51,757 bases of DNA, from the NCBI GenBank assembly GCA_964292295.1, contig CAXYVC010000008.1, forward strand, positions 1-51,757, in the 5' to 3' direction. The DNA is from CAXYVC01 sp964292295. GTDB lineage: Bacteria > Acidobacteriota > Holophagae > Holophagales > Holophagaceae. Every line of letters begins with the position of its first letter. Positions within the stretch are counted from its first letter, which is position 1. Shown here in pieces: positions 40,635 through 50,205 of the stretch. The notes beneath the pieces were generated by a model, which ran no database searches, had not been told where the DNA came from, and saw only the letters and a list, made by a program, of their open reading frames with translations. Made by a program: the position numbers and the translations under genes.

Positions 40635-41855
40635 TCAGGCGAAGCGCGCGGCCAGGGCCTCCCCGACCCGGGCCCCCAGGGCGTGGCAGGCGGCCAGGGT
40701 GTCCTCCGTGGGCACGTAGGTGGCCTTCACCTGGCCCAGCACCTCCACGCCCATGGCCTGGAGTGCCGCGTCCACCTGCTGCACGGACTCCCCGCTCCAC
40801 CCGTAGGAGCCGAAGGCGCCCCCCACGCGGCCGGCGGGCTTCAGCCCCTTCAGGTAGCTCAGGACGTCCGCCACCGTGGGGAAGAGCTGCTTGTTCAGGG
40901 TGGGGCTGCCCACCACCAGGGCGCCCGCATCCAGCAGCTCCGTGGCGATGTCGCTGCGGTGGTTGCCGGAGAGGGGCATCAGCTCCACCTGGGCGCCGCT
41001 CGCCCGCAGGCCCTCGCCCACGACGCGGGCCATGGCCGCCGTGCTGCCCCACATGGTGTCGTACACCACCACCGCCTTGCGCCGGAGCACCGGCGTGGAC
41101 CAGCGCTGGTAGCCCTCCCGCACCAGGGGGAAGCGCTCCCGCCACAAGGGGCCGTGGTCCGGCGCCACGGTGCGCAGGGGCAGCGCCAGCTCCTCCAGGC
41201 GGGCCAGGAGCTTCTGCACCGTCGTGCCGAAGGGCATCAGGATGTTCGCGTAGTACTTGGCCGCCTCCTGCTCCAGCAGCCACTCCGGGACCGCCTCCGC
41301 GAAGCGCTCCGCGCCGGCCAGGTGCATGCCGAAGCCGTCCTGGCTGAAGAGGAAGGCCTGCTCGGGGATGTAGGTGAACATGCTGTCCGGCCAGTGCAGG
41401 AAGCGCGTCTCCAGGAAGCGCAGCGTGAGGGGGCCCGCCGGATCCCCGGGGCCGCTCACCTCCAGGGTGTCGCCGTCCTTCACCGCCTCGGCGCCCAGGT
41501 CGCCGAAATGAGCCTGGAGGGCCTTCACGCCCATGGGACTCGCCAGGAGGCGGGAGGGTTTCGCGCGCTCCAGCACCAGGGGCAGGACGCCGCTGTGGTC
41601 CATCTCGGCGTGGTTGCTGACCACGAGGTCGATCTCGGCGGGGTCGCACACCGAGGCGATGCGGGCGAACATCTCGTCCTCGAAGCCCGCCTTCACGGTG
41701 TCGACCAGCACGGTCTTCTCGCCGCGGATGAGGAAGGCGTTGTACGTGGTGCCCCGGCTCGTGCGGTAGCCGTGGAAATCGCGGATGGACCAGTCGATGG
41801 CTCCCACCCAGTGGATGCGGTCCCCCACGGGGATCGCCTGGTACGGCGTCGTCAT
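40635..41855 (-). CDS. Flavodiiron protein (FprA/NorV-type oxidoreductase)
   Basis: 406-residue protein without a rubredoxin tail. The metallo-beta-lactamase-like part has the di-iron ligand motif NHAEMDHSG (H-x-E-x-D-H) and FLHWPDSMFTY; the C-terminal flavodoxin part begins VVYDTMWGSTAAMARVV (FMN phosphate loop). These enzymes reduce O2 to water or NO to N2O, protecting anaerobes. The electron donor is not obvious nearby. Start ATG 41855 with GGGAG upstream. Divergent from the deoxyhypusine-synthase-like gene over 142 bp. Confidence 0.92.
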   Translation of the reverse strand: MTTPYQAIPVGDRIHWVGAIDWSIRDFHGYRTSRGTTYNAFLIRGEKTVLVDTVKAGFEDEMFARIASVCDPAEIDLVVSNHAEMDHSGVLPLVLERAKPSRLLASPMGVKALQAHFGDLGAEAVKDGDTLEVSGPGDPAGPLTLRFLETRFLHWPDSMFTYIPEQAFLFSQDGFGMHLAGAERFAEAVPEWLLEQEAAKYYANILMPFGTTVQKLLARLEELALPLRTVAPDHGPLWRERFPLVREGYQRWSTPVLRRKAVVVYDTMWGSTAAMARVVGEGLRASGAQVELMPLSGNHRSDIATELLDAGALVVGSPTLNKQLFPTVADVLSYLKGLKPAGRVGGAFGSYGWSGESVQQVDAALQAMGVEVLGQVKATYVPTEDTLAACHALGARVGEALAARFA

Positions 41856-41997
41856 GGCGTGTCTCCCGGGGTCGCGGCTGCGTGGCCTGCGGCCTCCCCT
41901 TCTACGATGCCACTGAAGGCGCCGGGCGTGTTCACCTGTGACCGCGGCCCCTTCCGGGCGGGAAGCAGGGCAGAATGGAGGCCTGGAGAGGAACACC

Positions 41998-42990
41998 ATG
42001 TCCGCGAAGACCCCCGCCTTCGGACCCGTCGGGTCCTTCATCAAGCACCACTTCCGCCACTTCAACGCCGCCGCGCTCATCGACGCGGCCGAAGGCTACC
42101 GCGTCTTCCTGGAGCAGGGCGGGCGCATGATGGTCACCCTGGGCGGCGCCATGAGCACCGCCGAGCTGGGGCTTTCCCTGGCCGAGATGATCCGCCAGGA
42201 CAAGGTCCACCTGATCGTGTGCACGGGCGCCAACCTCGAGGAGGACATCTTCAACCTCGTGGCCCACGACTTCTACGAGCGCGTGCCCCACTACCGCGAC
42301 CTGACCCCCGCCGACGAGCAGGCCCTGCTGGACCGCCACATGAACCGCGTGACGGACACCTGCATCCCCGAGATGGAGGCCATGCGCCGCATCGAGAAGG
42401 CCATCCTCCAGGAGTGGATGTCCGCCGACCAGAAGGGCGAGCGCTGCTTCCCCCACGAATTCCTGCAGAAGCTCCTGAAGTCGGGGGTCCTGGAGCAGCA
42501 CTTCCAGATCGACCCGAAGAACAGCTGGATGCTGGCGGCGCTGGAAAAGAAGGTGCCCATCGTCGTGCCCGGGTGGGAGGACAGCACCCTTGGCAACATG
42601 TACGCCGCCGCCTGCATCCGCGGCGACATCAAGAATGTCCACACCGTGCGCACGGGCATCGAGTACATGACCTGGCTGGCGGAGCACTACACCGCGGTCA
42701 CGCAGGAGGCGCCCCTGGGCATGTTCCAGATCGCCGGCGGCATCTCCGGCGACTTCCCCATCTGCGTGGTGCCCATGCTGCACCAGGACCTGGAGCGCGA
42801 GAACGTGCCCCTCTGGGGCTACTTCTGCCAGATCAGCGACAGCACCACCAGCTACGGCTCCTACAGCGGCGCCGTGCCCAACGAGAAGATCACCTGGGGC
42901 AAGCTGGCCGCGGACACTCCGAAGTTCATCATCGAGAGCGACGCCACCATCGTCGCTCCCCTCGTCTTCGCCTACCTGCTGGGCTGGTAG
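41998..42990 (+). CDS. Deoxyhypusine synthase-family protein
   Basis: 330-residue NAD-dependent enzyme of the deoxyhypusine synthase family. The C-terminal active-site lysine is retained as ITWGKL (Lys302; archaeal and eukaryotic enzymes have a similar W-G-K), and GGAMSTAELGLSLAEMIR and CTGANLEEDIFNL correspond to the NAD-binding region. Bacteria do not have eIF5A, so the family member is more likely a homospermidine-synthase-like enzyme or one acting on another polyamine acceptor. ATG at 41998 follows GAGAGGAACACC. It ends in a strong bidirectional terminator. No speD/speE genes are adjacent. Confidence 0.85.
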   Translation: MSAKTPAFGPVGSFIKHHFRHFNAAALIDAAEGYRVFLEQGGRMMVTLGGAMSTAELGLSLAEMIRQDKVHLIVCTGANLEEDIFNLVAHDFYERVPHYRDLTPADEQALLDRHMNRVTDTCIPEMEAMRRIEKAILQEWMSADQKGERCFPHEFLQKLLKSGVLEQHFQIDPKNSWMLAALEKKVPIVVPGWEDSTLGNMYAAACIRGDIKNVHTVRTGIEYMTWLAEHYTAVTQEAPLGMFQIAGGISGDFPICVVPMLHQDLERENVPLWGYFCQISDSTTSYGSYSGAVPNEKITWGKLAADTPKFIIESDATIVAPLVFAYLLGW

Positions 42991-43008
42991 AAAGCTTCAA
43001 AGCTGGAA

Positions 43009-43036
43009 AAGGGCCCCGGGAAGCCCCGGGGCCCTT
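43009..43036. terminator. Bidirectional terminator between the DHS-like gene and the lipoprotein gene
   Basis: AAGGGCCCCGGG pairs with CCCGGGGCCCTT across a 4-nt loop (12 bp). Short T-runs follow on both strands, and the flanking genes converge. Confidence 0.75.
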
Positions 43037-43054
43037 GGTTGTCCAGAGGCTTCC

Positions 43055-44719
43055 CTACTGCAGGGTGATGCCCAGGCTGTAGCTCGCGGCGGTGTTGTCG
43101 CTCGTGGTGTAGCCGGCGCGCACGCGCACGATGTAGTCGCCCGCGGGGAGGCCGCTGCGGGTGATGCTGCGGGTCGGCGCGCCGCCCTGGGGCTGGGTCG
43201 TGTCCGCGGCCACGATCCCCGTGGGGCCGATCAGCTCCAGGAAGAAGTCCTGGCCGCCGGTGGGGGTCATGGTGACGGCCAGGGTGCCCGAGCCGCCGTA
43301 GGTGAAGCGGTAGCACCGCGCCTGGTTCCGGTCGTAGTAGATGCCGTCGGCGTAGGTGCGCAGGGTGCCCGTGCCGCTGAAGGGCAGCGAGACCACCTGC
43401 CAGAGGGCGCCGCTGGAGAGGTAGCCGGTGCTCAAGGGGTCCAGGCCGTTGCCCACGTTCTGCGCCTGGAGGGGCGCGCGGAACGTGGCGTCGGGCACCG
43501 AGGCCACGAGGCGCCGCAGGCCGCGCAGGTAGGTCGGGAAGCAGCCCAGCGGAGCGCTCAGATACTCGTTGTTGCCCGTCTGCTGGGCGAGGGTGGCCTG
43601 CCAGGTGGTCTGCAGGCCGGCCGTGCCGCCCCCCAGGATGCTGGCGTTCTTCCACAGGCTCCACATGGACTTGGCGACGGCGGCAGGGTAGAACTCGCCG
43701 CCGGTGGTGGGGGCCAAGGCCGTGGCGAGGCTCCAGCTGTTGGTGGTGCTTCCGTTGCTGGCCACCTCCACCATGGCCGGGTCGTTGCGGAAGGCGGCGG
43801 AGAGGAAGCTGGCGTAGCCGCTCATGAAGGCGAGGCTGGGCTCCGTCTCCTGGTGCGGATCCTGGTAGGCGTTGTCGTTGTCGGCGCGCACCAGGTTGCC
43901 GTAGGCGCCGTCCTTGCTCGTGTAGCTGCCCTCGGCGAAGATGCTGCGGGCGAAGGTCTCGAGCAGCAGGCTGTCGTTGTAGGCGTCCCCGCTGCGCATG
44001 GCGTCGTTGGGCCCGGCGAAGCGCACCTCGTGGGCCAGCATGGGCCGCTTGGACCAGGAGTGCACGAGCAGGCGGTTGGAGCTGTCCAGGACGGGGGCCG
44101 GGTTGCTGATGCCAGTGCTCGTGCCGCTGGCGGTGGCCCAGAAGGCGTGGAGGTTGGCCAGGGGAAGGCCCGCCTCCAGGCTCTGCATGCCGAGGGCGAA
44201 GTCCACCATGCGGTCCGCGATGGCGAAGGCGCCGGCCTCCGAGCTGCTCTCCAGGGCCGTCAGGCGCAGGTTGCGGGGGGCGTCCGCCACCACGGTGTCG
44301 CTGGTGGTCTTCCAGGTCTCCACCTGTTCGAAGGCGCTGGCGCTGGCATAGCTCGCCGCGAGGCGGGCCTTCTTGACGCTGCCCTGCATGAGGAGCCCGC
44401 CGCCGGAGGCGGGCACGGCCACGTCCGCCACCAGCGTGACGTAGACGGAGGCGCCCCGCGGCGCATACAGGGTGCCCTGGCCGTTGACGTCCAGGTCCGT
44501 CTCGTCCTCCACGCCGGAGGCGCTGCGGAGCTGGGCGTAGGCGTAGCGGGTGGGGGCCTCGGTCACGGAGCCGTAGCCGCCGGTTCCCAGGGCGCGCTTC
44601 TCGTAGCGCCCCTGCACTCCGATGGCCACGCGGTCCACGCTGATGCTGTCGCTGCCGCCGCAGCCCACCGCCAGGAACAGGGCCACCGCGCCGAGGGCCA
44701 GGCTGCTTCGTCGGAACAT
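43055..44719 (-). CDS. Secreted lipoprotein of unknown function with PPC-like C-terminal domain
   Basis: 554 residues. Signal peptide MFRRSSLALGAVALFLAVGC is followed by the lipobox LAVG-C, acylated at Cys20. The body has no family I recognise. Near the middle, GLPLANLHAFWATASG and SWSLATALAPTTGGEF may belong to a large alpha/beta region; a HEVRF-type segment (LAHEVRFAGPND) has His-Glu but no full zinc motif. The last ~90 residues (RCYRFTYGGSGTLAVTMTPTGGQDFFLELIGPTG to YSLGITLQ) look like the PPC (bacterial pre-peptidase C-terminal) domain of secreted enzymes. The ATG at 44719 follows GGGAGGTG; upstream in-frame ATG (44761) was rejected because it hides the signal sequence. Confidence 0.65.
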   Translation of the reverse strand: MFRRSSLALGAVALFLAVGCGGSDSISVDRVAIGVQGRYEKRALGTGGYGSVTEAPTRYAYAQLRSASGVEDETDLDVNGQGTLYAPRGASVYVTLVADVAVPASGGGLLMQGSVKKARLAASYASASAFEQVETWKTTSDTVVADAPRNLRLTALESSSEAGAFAIADRMVDFALGMQSLEAGLPLANLHAFWATASGTSTGISNPAPVLDSSNRLLVHSWSKRPMLAHEVRFAGPNDAMRSGDAYNDSLLLETFARSIFAEGSYTSKDGAYGNLVRADNDNAYQDPHQETEPSLAFMSGYASFLSAAFRNDPAMVEVASNGSTTNSWSLATALAPTTGGEFYPAAVAKSMWSLWKNASILGGGTAGLQTTWQATLAQQTGNNEYLSAPLGCFPTYLRGLRRLVASVPDATFRAPLQAQNVGNGLDPLSTGYLSSGALWQVVSLPFSGTGTLRTYADGIYYDRNQARCYRFTYGGSGTLAVTMTPTGGQDFFLELIGPTGIVAADTTQPQGGAPTRSITRSGLPAGDYIVRVRAGYTTSDNTAASYSLGITLQ

Positions 44720-44753
44720 GGAACACCTCCCTGGAATGGGTGAAGAAGAAAGA

Positions 44754-45893
44754 CTAATCAAGGGGCGTGCCAGCGGGCTCCCAGACCTCCCAGCGGGCCT
44801 CCCGGAAGGATACGGCCGCCCGGCGGTGTCCCGGCGTTTCCGGGATGCCCGCCCGCAGACCGCCCGCGGGAGCCGGGCCCCGGAAGCGGTGGAAGCTGTC
44901 CACGAGGTTCTCCTTGAACAGTTCCCGCGCGAGGGTGCCCCCGCCCTCGAAGAGCACGCGGCTGACGCCCCGGGCGGCCAGTTCGTGCAACAGGTGTCGC
45001 AGGCTGCATCCCCCGGGGCCCGGCGGCAGGGGCAGGTCCTCCACGCCGGGGATGGGCTCCGGCTCGCCCACCACGGCGCGCAGGGCCGGCTGGCCCGGGA
45101 GGGCTTCCCAGAGGCGGTGAGCGGGCGACAGGCGCCCGCCGCTGTCCAGCACCACGCGCAGGAAGCGGCGGTGCTCCGGGGCGGGGAAGGGCCAGCGGTC
45201 GTCGAGGCGGGGGTCGTCCACCTCCACCGTGCGGCGCCCCACCACGATGGCCTCGGAGGCGCGGCGCAGGGCGTGGGCCAGGGCCTGCAGCTCCGGCGGC
45301 GTGACCTGGGTGCGTTTCCCCTCGGGCCCCAGGGCGCCGTCGCTCCCCAGGGCCAGCTTCAGGACGACCCAGGGCAGGCCCGTGCGGATGAGCTTGAAGA
45401 AGGGGGCGTGGAAGCGGGCGCAGGCCTCCCCCAGCACGCCCTCTTCTACGGCGAGGCCTCGGGCGCGCAGCAGGGCCAGTCCCCCGCCGTCCACCCGCGG
45501 GTTCGGGTCCCGCACGCCCACCACTACCCGCGCGATGCCCGCGCGCACCAGGGCGTCCGTGCAGGGGGGCGTGCGTCCGTGGTGGCAGCAGGGCTCCAGC
45601 GTCACGTAGGCGGTGGCCCCGCGCACGTCCATCCCGCGGGCCTCTGCATCCCGCAGGGCCATGATCTCGCCGTGGGCGTCCCCCGCACGGGTGTGCACCC
45701 CCGCACCCAGCACCTGGCCCTCCCGGGCGATCACGCAGCCCACGGGCGGGTTCGGGCTGGAGAGCCCCACGCCCTTCAGGGCTTCCCGCAGGGCCAGGGC
45801 CATCAGGCGCGCATCCCCCGCCAGGGTCTCTGGGTCGGGCCAGGGCCCGCCGGTGGCGAACTCCCAGGCGAGGGTGGCGTCCAGTTCAGCCAA
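44754..45893 (-). CDS. ribD: Riboflavin biosynthesis bifunctional deaminase/reductase RibD
   Basis: 379 residues. The deaminase half has the zinc site HGEIMAL (usually HAExxAL) and EPCCHHGRTPPC; the reductase half begins near PWVVLKLALGSDG with SDGALG and ends with GGGTLARELFKENLVDSFH. It makes 5-amino-6-ribitylaminouracil phosphate. No other rib genes and no FMN riboswitch are visible here. The start is probably a TTG at 45893, with GGAGGG 5 nt upstream, overlapping the ftsY stop by 8 bp; the ATG at 45803 would give a more usual N-terminus (MALALREALKGVGLSSPNPPVG) and is the alternative. Confidence 0.88.
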   Translation of the reverse strand: MAELDATLAWEFATGGPWPDPETLAGDARLMALALREALKGVGLSSPNPPVGCVIAREGQVLGAGVHTRAGDAHGEIMALRDAEARGMDVRGATAYVTLEPCCHHGRTPPCTDALVRAGIARVVVGVRDPNPRVDGGGLALLRARGLAVEEGVLGEACARFHAPFFKLIRTGLPWVVLKLALGSDGALGPEGKRTQVTPPELQALAHALRRASEAIVVGRRTVEVDDPRLDDRWPFPAPEHRRFLRVVLDSGGRLSPAHRLWEALPGQPALRAVVGEPEPIPGVEDLPLPPGPGGCSLRHLLHELAARGVSRVLFEGGGTLARELFKENLVDSFHRFRGPAPAGGLRAGIPETPGHRRAAVSFREARWEVWEPAGTPLD

Positions 45894-46812
45894 GCAGGCC
45901 CTCCACGAAGGCTTCCGGGTCGAAGGGCACGAGGTCGTCCACCTGCTCGCCCACGCCCACGAAGGCGATGGGCAGCTTCAGGCGCTCGAGGATGGGCACC
46001 ACCACGCCGCCCTTGGCGCTGCCGTCGAGCTTGGTGAGCACCAGGTCCGTCACGCCGGCAGCCTGCTTGAAGGCCTCCGCCTGCACCAGGCCGTTCTGGC
46101 CCGTGGTGGCGTCCAGGACCAGCAGCACCCGGTGGGGCGCCTCGGGGATCACCTTCTGGAGGCTGCGCCGGATCTTGTCCAGCTCGCGCATCAGGTGCTC
46201 CTTGGTGTGCAGGCGGCCGGCGGTGTCGATGAGCACCCACGGCGTGCCCTTGGCCTTCGCGCTGCTGGCGCCGTCGAAGGCGATGGCCGCCGGGTCTCCG
46301 CCCATCTGGTTGCGCACCACGGGAACGCCTGCGCGCTGGCCCCACAGCTCCAGCTGGTCGATGGCGGCGGCGCGGAAGGTGTCGCCCGCCACCACCAGCA
46401 CCTCCTCGCCCCGGCGCTTCAGCGCCGCGGCCAGCTTGCCCAGGGTGGTGGTCTTGCCCACGCCGTTCACGCCCACCAGCAGCAGCACCTGGGTGCCGGA
46501 GGCCTCGAGCGGGCGGGCGGGCACGTGGCGCAGGATCTTCAGCAGCTCGTCCTTCAGCACGGCGCGGGCGTCGGCCTCCGCCGAGCGGCCCAGCTCGAAG
46601 CGCAGGCGCTCCATCAGGCGCTCCGTGGCGCGGGCGCCCCGGGCCGCCTGGGGCCGCAGGTCCTCCAGCTCCAGGAGCTGGTCTTCGTCCAACCTCCGCA
46701 GGCCCAGCAGCCGCGCCATGGGGGCCAGCACCAGCTCCTGGGTGCGCGCGAGGCCCTGCCTGAACTTGTCGATCAGCCCACCGAAGAGACCCACGCGCAC
46801 CTCGCTGGACAC
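45886..46812 (-). CDS. ftsY: Signal recognition particle receptor FtsY
   Basis: 308-residue SRP GTPase. G motifs: GVNGVGKTTTLGKLA (P-loop), DTFRAAAIDQL, DTAGRLHT, TKLDGSAKGG and the closing GVGEQVDDLVPFDPEAFVEGLLG. The N-terminal A domain is short; the protein docks ribosome-SRP complexes at the inner membrane. The start is a GTG at 46812 (the preceding stop is 4 bp away), lacking a clear Shine-Dalgarno. In an operon with lon, the TPR gene and ribD. Confidence 0.95.
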   Translation of the reverse strand: MSSEVRVGLFGGLIDKFRQGLARTQELVLAPMARLLGLRRLDEDQLLELEDLRPQAARGARATERLMERLRFELGRSAEADARAVLKDELLKILRHVPARPLEASGTQVLLLVGVNGVGKTTTLGKLAAALKRRGEEVLVVAGDTFRAAAIDQLELWGQRAGVPVVRNQMGGDPAAIAFDGASSAKAKGTPWVLIDTAGRLHTKEHLMRELDKIRRSLQKVIPEAPHRVLLVLDATTGQNGLVQAEAFKQAAGVTDLVLTKLDGSAKGGVVVPILERLKLPIAFVGVGEQVDDLVPFDPEAFVEGLLG

Positions 46813-46816
46813 CAGT

Positions 46817-47695
46817 CTAGCGGGCGGCGCCCCTGCGCACGGGAGCGGCCTTCCGGGCCCGGCCCGCCAGGAAGCGGTCCGCCGCGGCGATGCTGCTGCG
46901 CAGCTGTTCTGCCAGCTCGGGGGCGGGAGCCAGTTCCAGGGCGGCCCGGAAATCCTCGCGTCCTTCTGCGTAGCGCTGGAGCGCGTAGGCCGCGCGGCCC
47001 CGGTTGTAGAAGGCCTCCAGGAGCTTCGGCTCCAGGGCCAGGGCCTGGCTGGCGGCCTCCCAGGCCTCCTGGAAGGCGCCGCGCTGGAAGCGGCAGGCGC
47101 TCAGGTCGGCCCAGGCCATGGGGCGCTGCGACAGTTTCCGGGTCGTGGCCAGCAGGAGGGGCTCCGCCTCGCCCCAGCGCCCCTGCTTGGCCAGGGCCTC
47201 GCCCTGCCAGGCCGCAGGCTCGGGGGCCTCCGGGTGGGCCTTTTCCCAGGCCTGGGCGCAGGCCATCAGGGCCGGCCAGTCCTGGGCGTTGCGGGCCTCG
47301 GCGCAGGCGTTGGCGAAGCCCGTGGGGAAGCCCAGGACCCCGTTCTCCAGGTGGGCCTCCCGCGCCTCCGCAGAGCGCCCCAGGGCACTGAGGGCCTGGG
47401 CGTGGAAGATGCGGGCGGTGCTGAGGCGCGGTCCGCGGGGGCCGTCCAGCTGCGGAATGGCGGCCTTGCAGACCTCCAGCAGCCGCGCGTGGCGCCCGGC
47501 CTTGGCGAGGGCGCGCAGCCACGTCTCCAGGATCAGGCCCCGCTGGGCGGGCGGGAGGCTTTCGGCAAGGTCGGCGAGGCCCGGCCAGTCCTGGGCCTTC
47601 TGGAGGGCGTCCAGGCGGGCCCGGAGCCCCGGCGGCAGTTCGCCGCTCAGGGCCTGGACCACGGGGGGAGGCGGGGGCGGGAGCTGCAGGGCCAC
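46817..47695 (-). CDS. TPR-repeat protein
   Basis: 292 residues, Ala/Leu-rich helices in tetratricopeptide-like pairs; the clearest are PMAWADLSACRFQRGAFQEAWEAASQALALEP and LLEAFYNRGRAAYALQRYAEGREDFRAALELAP (two tandem TPRs at about 195-255). No signal peptide, so presumably cytoplasmic and a protein-protein adaptor. The GTG at 47695 follows the lon stop by one base. Basic C-terminus (RARKAAPVRRGAAR). Function not recognised. Confidence 0.75.
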   Translation of the reverse strand: MALQLPPPPPPVVQALSGELPPGLRARLDALQKAQDWPGLADLAESLPPAQRGLILETWLRALAKAGRHARLLEVCKAAIPQLDGPRGPRLSTARIFHAQALSALGRSAEAREAHLENGVLGFPTGFANACAEARNAQDWPALMACAQAWEKAHPEAPEPAAWQGEALAKQGRWGEAEPLLLATTRKLSQRPMAWADLSACRFQRGAFQEAWEAASQALALEPKLLEAFYNRGRAAYALQRYAEGREDFRAALELAPAPELAEQLRSSIAAADRFLAGRARKAAPVRRGAAR

Positions 47696-47696
47696 T

Positions 47697-50171
47697 TCAG
47701 CGGCGCCCGCGGCGGAGGGGCGTCTTTCGGCTGGAGGCGGCCTTGGGCTTGGGCTTGGGCTTGGTTGCGGGAGCCTTGGCGGCCTTGGACGCGGGCTTGT
47801 CCGGGCGCGTCCACTTCGTCAGGGCCAGCTCGAAGACCTCCTCCACGTGCTTCACGGGGTGGAAGCGCAGGCGCGTGCGCACCTCGGGGGCGATCTCCTC
47901 CAGGTCCTTCTGGTTGGCGAAGGGGATGACGATGTCCTTGATGCCGACGCGCAGCGCGGCCAGGGCCTTCTCCTTCAGTCCGCCGATGGCGAGGGATTCG
48001 CCCCGCAGGTCGATCTCGCCCGTCATGGCGATGGTGTTCTTCACCGGGATGCCCTTCAGCACCGAGAGCAGCACCGTGGCCATGGTGACGCCGGCGCTGG
48101 GGCCGTCCTTGGGGATGGCGCCCTCGGGGAAGTGGATGTGGATGTCGTGCTTCTGGAAGAGCTCCGGATCGATCTGGAAGGCCTCGGAGCGGCTGCGGAT
48201 GTAGCTGAGGGCCGCCTGGGCGCTCTCCTTCATCACGTCGCCCAGCTGGCCCGTGAGGATCAGCCCACCCTTGCCGGGCATGAGGAGCGCCTCCACGAAG
48301 AGCACGTCGCCCCCGGTGCTGGTCCAGGCGAGCCCCGTGACCACGCCCACTCGCGGCGCCTTCAGGCGTTCATCCGCGAGGAGCTTGGGCGGCCCGAGCA
48401 GTTCCGCGACGTTCTTGTCCGTGAGGGTGAAACGGCCCTCCAGCGTGTCCTCCGCCACCCGGCGGGCCACCTTGCGGCACACGGCGCCGATCTCGCGCTC
48501 CAGCTGCCGCAGGCCGCTCTCCCGGGTGTAGCCCTGGACCAGGGCCTGGAGGCCCCGGCGGGTGAAGGAGATCTGCCTGCCCGTGATGCCGTTCTTCTCG
48601 AGCTGGCGGGGGATGAGATGGCGCTCGGCGATGCCGATCTTCTCCTCCAGCGTGTACGAGTTGAGGGAAATGATCTCCATGCGGTCCCGGAAGGCGGGAT
48701 GGATGGGATCCAGCTCGTTGGCGTTGGTGAGGAAGAGCACCTGGCTCAGGTCGATGGGGACGTTCATGTAGTGGTCCCGGAAGGTGTGGTTCTGCTCCGG
48801 GTCCAGGGCCTCCAGCAGCGCGGCGCTCGGGTCGCCCCGCATGTCGCGGCCGATCTTGTCCACCTCGTCCAGCATGATCACCGGGTTCATGCTCTTGGCC
48901 TGGTGCATGGCCTGGATGATGCGGCCGGGCATGGCGCCCACGTAGGTGCGGCGGTGTCCGCGGATCTCGCTCTCGTCGTGCACGCCGCCCAGGGAGATGC
49001 GCTGGAACTTGCGCCCCAGGGCGCGGGCCACGCTGCGCCCCAGGCTCGTCTTGCCCGTGCCCGGAGGGCCCACGAAGCACAGGATGGTGCCCTTGTGCCC
49101 GGGGTTGAGCTTGCGCACGGCCAGGTACTCCAGCAGGCGCTCCTTGATCTTCTCCAGGCCGTAGTGGTCCTCGTCCAGCACCTCCTTGGCCCGGACCAGG
49201 TCGTGGCTGTCCTCGGTCACGGTGCCCCAGGGCATCTCGGTCATCCACTCCAGATAGGTGCGCGTCACCGCGGTTTCGCTGGAGTCGGGGTGCATGCGCT
49301 CCAGCTTCTTGAGGTTCCGCTCGATCTCCGTGAGGGGCTCCTCGGGAATCTGCAGCTTGGCCACCTTGTCGCGGAAGGCGTTGATCTCCTCCTGCAACTC
49401 GCCGGTCTCGCCCAGCTCGTTCTGGATGGCCTTGAGCTGCTGGCGGAGGTAGTACTCCCGCTGGCCCTTGTCCATCTCGCCCCGGGCCTCCATGGTGATC
49501 TTCTGCTGGATCTCCAGCAGGTCGATCTCCCGCAGCAGCAGCTCGTGCACCTTGCGCAGGCGCTCGAGCGGGTGGGCGATCTCCAGGACCTCCTGCATCT
49601 GGGGCGGCTTCAGCTCCAGGTTGCTGGCCACCAGGTCCGACAGGCGGCCCGGGTTGTCCAGGTTGTTGGCGATGACCAGCACCTCCTGGGGCAGGCTCTT
49701 GCCGAGCGCCACGGCCTTCTCGAGGGTCTGCTTCACGCTGCGGATCAGGGCCTCGAGCTCCAGGCTCGCGGCGGGGAACTCGGGCTCGGGGATGGGCTCC
49801 ACCCGGGCCTTGAAGAGGCCCTCGGTCTCGGTGAAGTACTCGACCTTCACGCGCTGGAGGCCCTGCACCAGGGCGCGGATGCGGCCGTCCGGCAGCTTCA
49901 GCACGCGCATGATCAGCGCCGCGGTGCCCACCCGGTGCAGGTCCTCGGGGCCGGGTTCGTCCATCTCCACCTGCCGCTGGGTGAGCAGCAGGATCATGCG
50001 GTTCTCCACCAGGGCCGTGTCCACGGCCTTGATGGACTTCTCGCGGCTGACGCTCAAGGGAAGGATGACGTAGGGATAGACCACGATGTCCCGCAGGGGC
50101 AGGACCGGCAGGACCTCGGGGATCTTCGGCTGCTCGTCCAGGACCAGCGGTGCGGCGTTTTCTTCAGACAC
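47697..50171 (-). CDS. lon: ATP-dependent protease Lon
   Basis: 824-residue serine protease. The N-terminal substrate-binding domain starts at VLPVLPLRDIVVYPYVILPL, the AAA+ Walker A motif is GPPGTGKTS, and the protease Ser-Lys pair is Ser692 in PKDGPSAG and Lys735 in GGLKEKAL, 43 residues apart as in E. coli Lon. The C-terminal tail (KPASKAAKAPATKPKPKPK...) is an added low-complexity Lys/Pro/Ala extension. Lon degrades damaged and regulatory proteins. The GTG at 50171 has GAGG 6 nt upstream; upstream frame is proline-rich noise. Preceded by nrdR. Confidence 0.96.
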   Translation of the reverse strand: MSEENAAPLVLDEQPKIPEVLPVLPLRDIVVYPYVILPLSVSREKSIKAVDTALVENRMILLLTQRQVEMDEPGPEDLHRVGTAALIMRVLKLPDGRIRALVQGLQRVKVEYFTETEGLFKARVEPIPEPEFPAASLELEALIRSVKQTLEKAVALGKSLPQEVLVIANNLDNPGRLSDLVASNLELKPPQMQEVLEIAHPLERLRKVHELLLREIDLLEIQQKITMEARGEMDKGQREYYLRQQLKAIQNELGETGELQEEINAFRDKVAKLQIPEEPLTEIERNLKKLERMHPDSSETAVTRTYLEWMTEMPWGTVTEDSHDLVRAKEVLDEDHYGLEKIKERLLEYLAVRKLNPGHKGTILCFVGPPGTGKTSLGRSVARALGRKFQRISLGGVHDESEIRGHRRTYVGAMPGRIIQAMHQAKSMNPVIMLDEVDKIGRDMRGDPSAALLEALDPEQNHTFRDHYMNVPIDLSQVLFLTNANELDPIHPAFRDRMEIISLNSYTLEEKIGIAERHLIPRQLEKNGITGRQISFTRRGLQALVQGYTRESGLRQLEREIGAVCRKVARRVAEDTLEGRFTLTDKNVAELLGPPKLLADERLKAPRVGVVTGLAWTSTGGDVLFVEALLMPGKGGLILTGQLGDVMKESAQAALSYIRSRSEAFQIDPELFQKHDIHIHFPEGAIPKDGPSAGVTMATVLLSVLKGIPVKNTIAMTGEIDLRGESLAIGGLKEKALAALRVGIKDIVIPFANQKDLEEIAPEVRTRLRFHPVKHVEEVFELALTKWTRPDKPASKAAKAPATKPKPKPKAASSRKTPLRRGRR

Positions 50172-50205
50172 GGGCGACCTCGCGAAGGTGCTTTCAGGAA
50201 TTCCA

